A stretch of DNA of 64,000 bases, taken from positions 102,218 through 166,217 of the forward strand of contig NZ_MUXT01000001.1 in assembly GCF_002014965.1 (NCBI RefSeq), in the 5' to 3' direction. Source of the stretch: Moraxella canis (lineage in GTDB: Bacteria; Pseudomonadota; Gammaproteobacteria; Pseudomonadales; Moraxellaceae). The position numbers and the translations under genes are program-made. How positions within the stretch are numbered: the first letter of the stretch is position 1; every line of letters starts with the position of its first letter. The notes beneath the pieces are model-generated. The model saw nothing but the letters and a program-made list of their open reading frames with translations, had not been told where the DNA came from and searched no databases. This document shows, piece after piece, positions 62,499-64,000 of this stretch.

Positions 62499-63401
62499 AT
62501 GCTAAAAATTGCTTATTCGCCCCTGTTTTGCCATACTGTCCCAGACAGTCATCGTTTTCCGATGGCAAAATATGAACTCATCCCCAAAAAACTGCTTGCC
62601 GATGGCATCATCACGCAGGATAATTTGTTTCACCCACAGCTTTTGTCCGAAAATGAAATACTCACCACCCATACGCCCAATTACTGGCATAAGCTCAAAA
62701 CAGGCACATTGAGCCCCCAAGAAATCCGCAAAATCGGACTGCCAATGTCGGCAGAGCTGGTGAAGCGTGAGCGTTATATCGCGCATGGGACTTATGAATG
62801 TGCGTTGTATGCCAAAAAATACGGCATATCCTTGTCGGTATCAGGTGGCACGCACCATGCTTTTGCCGACCACGGCGAGGGCTTTTGTGTGTTTAATGAC
62901 ATCTGTATCGCCAGTCATCTACTCTTAAATCGCAAAGAAGCTCAGCGGATTTTGATTGTGGATTTGGATGTTCATCAAGGCAATGGTAATGCGTCTATCA
63001 TGGCAAATCATCCCCATGTTTTTGTGTTTAGTATGCACGGCAAAAAGAATTATCCGTTTTATAAACCGCCGTCTGACCTAGATATAGAGCTCGATGACGG
63101 CACGGGTGATGAGATGTATTTGGCGATATTGGGCGAGACCCTACCTAAGATTATCCGTGAGTTTGACCCTGATATGCTGTTTTATCAAGCAGGCGTGGAT
63201 GTGCTGGCGACGGATAAACTGGGTAAACTGTCACTTAGTATGGCAGGCTGCTATGAGCGAGACAAGCTGGTACTCACCACCGCCCACAAGGCAGGTATCC
63301 CTGTGGCGGTGGTCATGGGTGGTGGCTACTCACCTGATATTGAGACAGTGGTGGAGGCTCATTGTGGGGTGTTTGGGGTGGTTTGGAAAATCATAAAATG
63401 A
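62499..63401 (+). CDS. Histone-deacetylase-family protein
   Basis: A 300-residue arginase/deacetylase-fold protein of the class that includes acetoin-utilisation and acetylpolyamine amidohydrolases. The zinc site is recognisable: His119-His120 in GGTHHAF and Asp155/Asp157/His159 in DLDVHQGNG; a further Asp lies in the FYQAGVDVLATDKLGKLSLS segment near 228-247. The substrate is not known; a deacetylase of polyamines, sugars or proteins is likely. Its 3' end overlaps the convergent HNH gene by 11 bases. Confidence 0.92.
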   Translation: MLKIAYSPLFCHTVPDSHRFPMAKYELIPKKLLADGIITQDNLFHPQLLSENEILTTHTPNYWHKLKTGTLSPQEIRKIGLPMSAELVKRERYIAHGTYECALYAKKYGISLSVSGGTHHAFADHGEGFCVFNDICIASHLLLNRKEAQRILIVDLDVHQGNGNASIMANHPHVFVFSMHGKKNYPFYKPPSDLDIELDDGTGDEMYLAILGETLPKIIREFDPDMLFYQAGVDVLATDKLGKLSLSMAGCYERDKLVLTTAHKAGIPVAVVMGGGYSPDIETVVEAHCGVFGVVWKIIK

Positions 63402-64000
63402 TACCCTGCTGCTTTTTTATGATTTTAACTTGCTCAATTCTTGTATGTGTCATTGGGTTATTTAGCATATGACTATGCATAGGTCTCTTTGAGTGACAGT
63501 CTACACACAGCGCTTCTAGGTTGCTGTCATTACACTCATATTTATTACCATTTTTATGATTAGTTTCTAATAGACCTTGATTATTTATCAAAACCACGCC
63601 ACATTGTTCACACGTCCAATTTTTTCCTTGTCTATAATTACGACTAATTTCAGTCCAATGTGGGGGATATACATTCAGTGGTGATTTAGAGCTTGAAAAT
63701 CCATCGTTATCTGATAGGAATTTTGGGTACTCTTCAAAAAATTTTGAAATTGTAAATCTTGCAACACAATCATCTTTTTGTGCCTCAGTCCAAGTATTAA
63801 CAGAATAACCTTCCCAACCTAACACATCTAAACAATTTTTACAAACATTTAATCGCACTTCTTTTTTGATTGGTTTGTTTCCACTAATAATATTAACAAA
63901 AAATATGCCTGTTTCATTTTGAGTACGAACGTATCTACCTTTTCTGTTATTTGTAAACATATTTCGCAAGGTTGAACATTTTGCGATATGAAATCTAGGT
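63391..64000 (-). CDS. HNH endonuclease-domain protein (5' end outside window)
   Basis: The frame is open to the right edge; residues further upstream (RFHIAKCSTLRNMF) are coded, so the apparent TTG start at 63969 is internal and the gene begins outside the window. The protein has a zinc-ribbon-like CEQCGVV at about 128 from the TTG, then the HNH core: ETNHKNGNKYECNDSNLEALCVDCHSKRP in pieces, with CVDCH and NHKNGN. It is AT-rich compared with its core neighbours, suggesting transfer. HNH proteins of this kind occur as restriction or defence-associated nucleases or in mobile DNA; the role here is unknown. The stop codon lies within the end of the histone-deacetylase-family gene. Confidence 0.85.
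   Translation of the reverse strand, partial: PRFHIAKCSTLRNMFTNNRKGRYVRTQNETGIFFVNIISGNKPIKKEVRLNVCKNCLDVLGWEGYSVNTWTEAQKDDCVARFTISKFFEEYPKFLSDNDGFSSSKSPLNVYPPHWTEISRNYRQGKNWTCEQCGVVLINNQGLLETNHKNGNKYECNDSNLEALCVDCHSKRPMHSHMLNNPMTHTRIEQVKIIKKQQGIIL

Overview
The window is a chromosomal segment of a gamma-proteobacterium of the Moraxellaceae, most likely Moraxella or a close relative. The reasons are the moderate-to-low GC content, a type III methyltransferase gene carrying a CAAC repeat like the phase-variable modM of Moraxella catarrhalis, the conserved lysC-csrA and purN-purM-perM-hda gene orders, and housekeeping proteins that look Acinetobacter/Psychrobacter-like. The genus is an inference; no 16S gene is present.

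Layout. 1-4267: a type III restriction-modification operon (mod cut by the left edge, then res). 4268-7330: lysC (with a probable internal start for a beta subunit), csrA, a HopJ-family gene and rpmB-rpmG. 7425-7876: 6S RNA and tRNA-Asn, each with its own strong promoter. 7892-8706: a complete IS1-family element with inverted repeats and an 8-bp target duplication. 8721-12815: purN-purM facing away from perM-hda. 12894-15747: a DUF2057 protein, the metal transporter zupT, rpmA, rplU and a small membrane-anchored protein. About 15864-17083: a tnpB-only IS200/IS605-type element whose protein lacks the usual RuvC-II glutamate. 17088-19385: two TPM-domain proteins and LemA. 19386-28463: an AGCS amino-acid:sodium symporter, an aldehyde dehydrogenase, dsbD and cydABX. 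28708-30339: an NSS transporter with its 42-residue small subunit (MetPS type). 30680-41480: a long minus-strand envelope cluster pyrH-frr-uppS-cdsA-dxr-rseP-bamA-lpxD-fabZ-lpxA, lacking skp. 41687-48238: tkt, a Rossmann-fold protein, serS, a YcxB-like membrane protein and bepA. 48453-55917: an oligopeptide importer with two tandem binding lipoproteins (oppA-oppA-oppBCDF). 56063-63401: a TusA-family protein, rpoH with a long acidic N-terminal extension, a DUF423 protein, thiS, a nitrilase-family amidase, ccmAB, a lipocalin, a YbjN-like protein and a histone-deacetylase-family protein. 63391-64000: an AT-rich HNH endonuclease gene cut by the right edge.

Most of the segment is core: envelope biogenesis (isoprenoid, phospholipid and lipid A precursors plus BamA/BepA/RseP), respiration (cytochrome bd, CcmAB, DsbD), nutrient uptake and translation. 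The accessory pieces are the R-M operon, the two transposable elements and the HNH gene. No CRISPR array, prophage or obvious defence island beyond the R-M operon is seen. The observations most worth a second look are the phase-variable mod gene, the TnpB with a substituted catalytic residue, the acidic extension of RpoH, the internal lysC start, and the unassigned leaders upstream of rpmB, the AGCS symporter and oppB.
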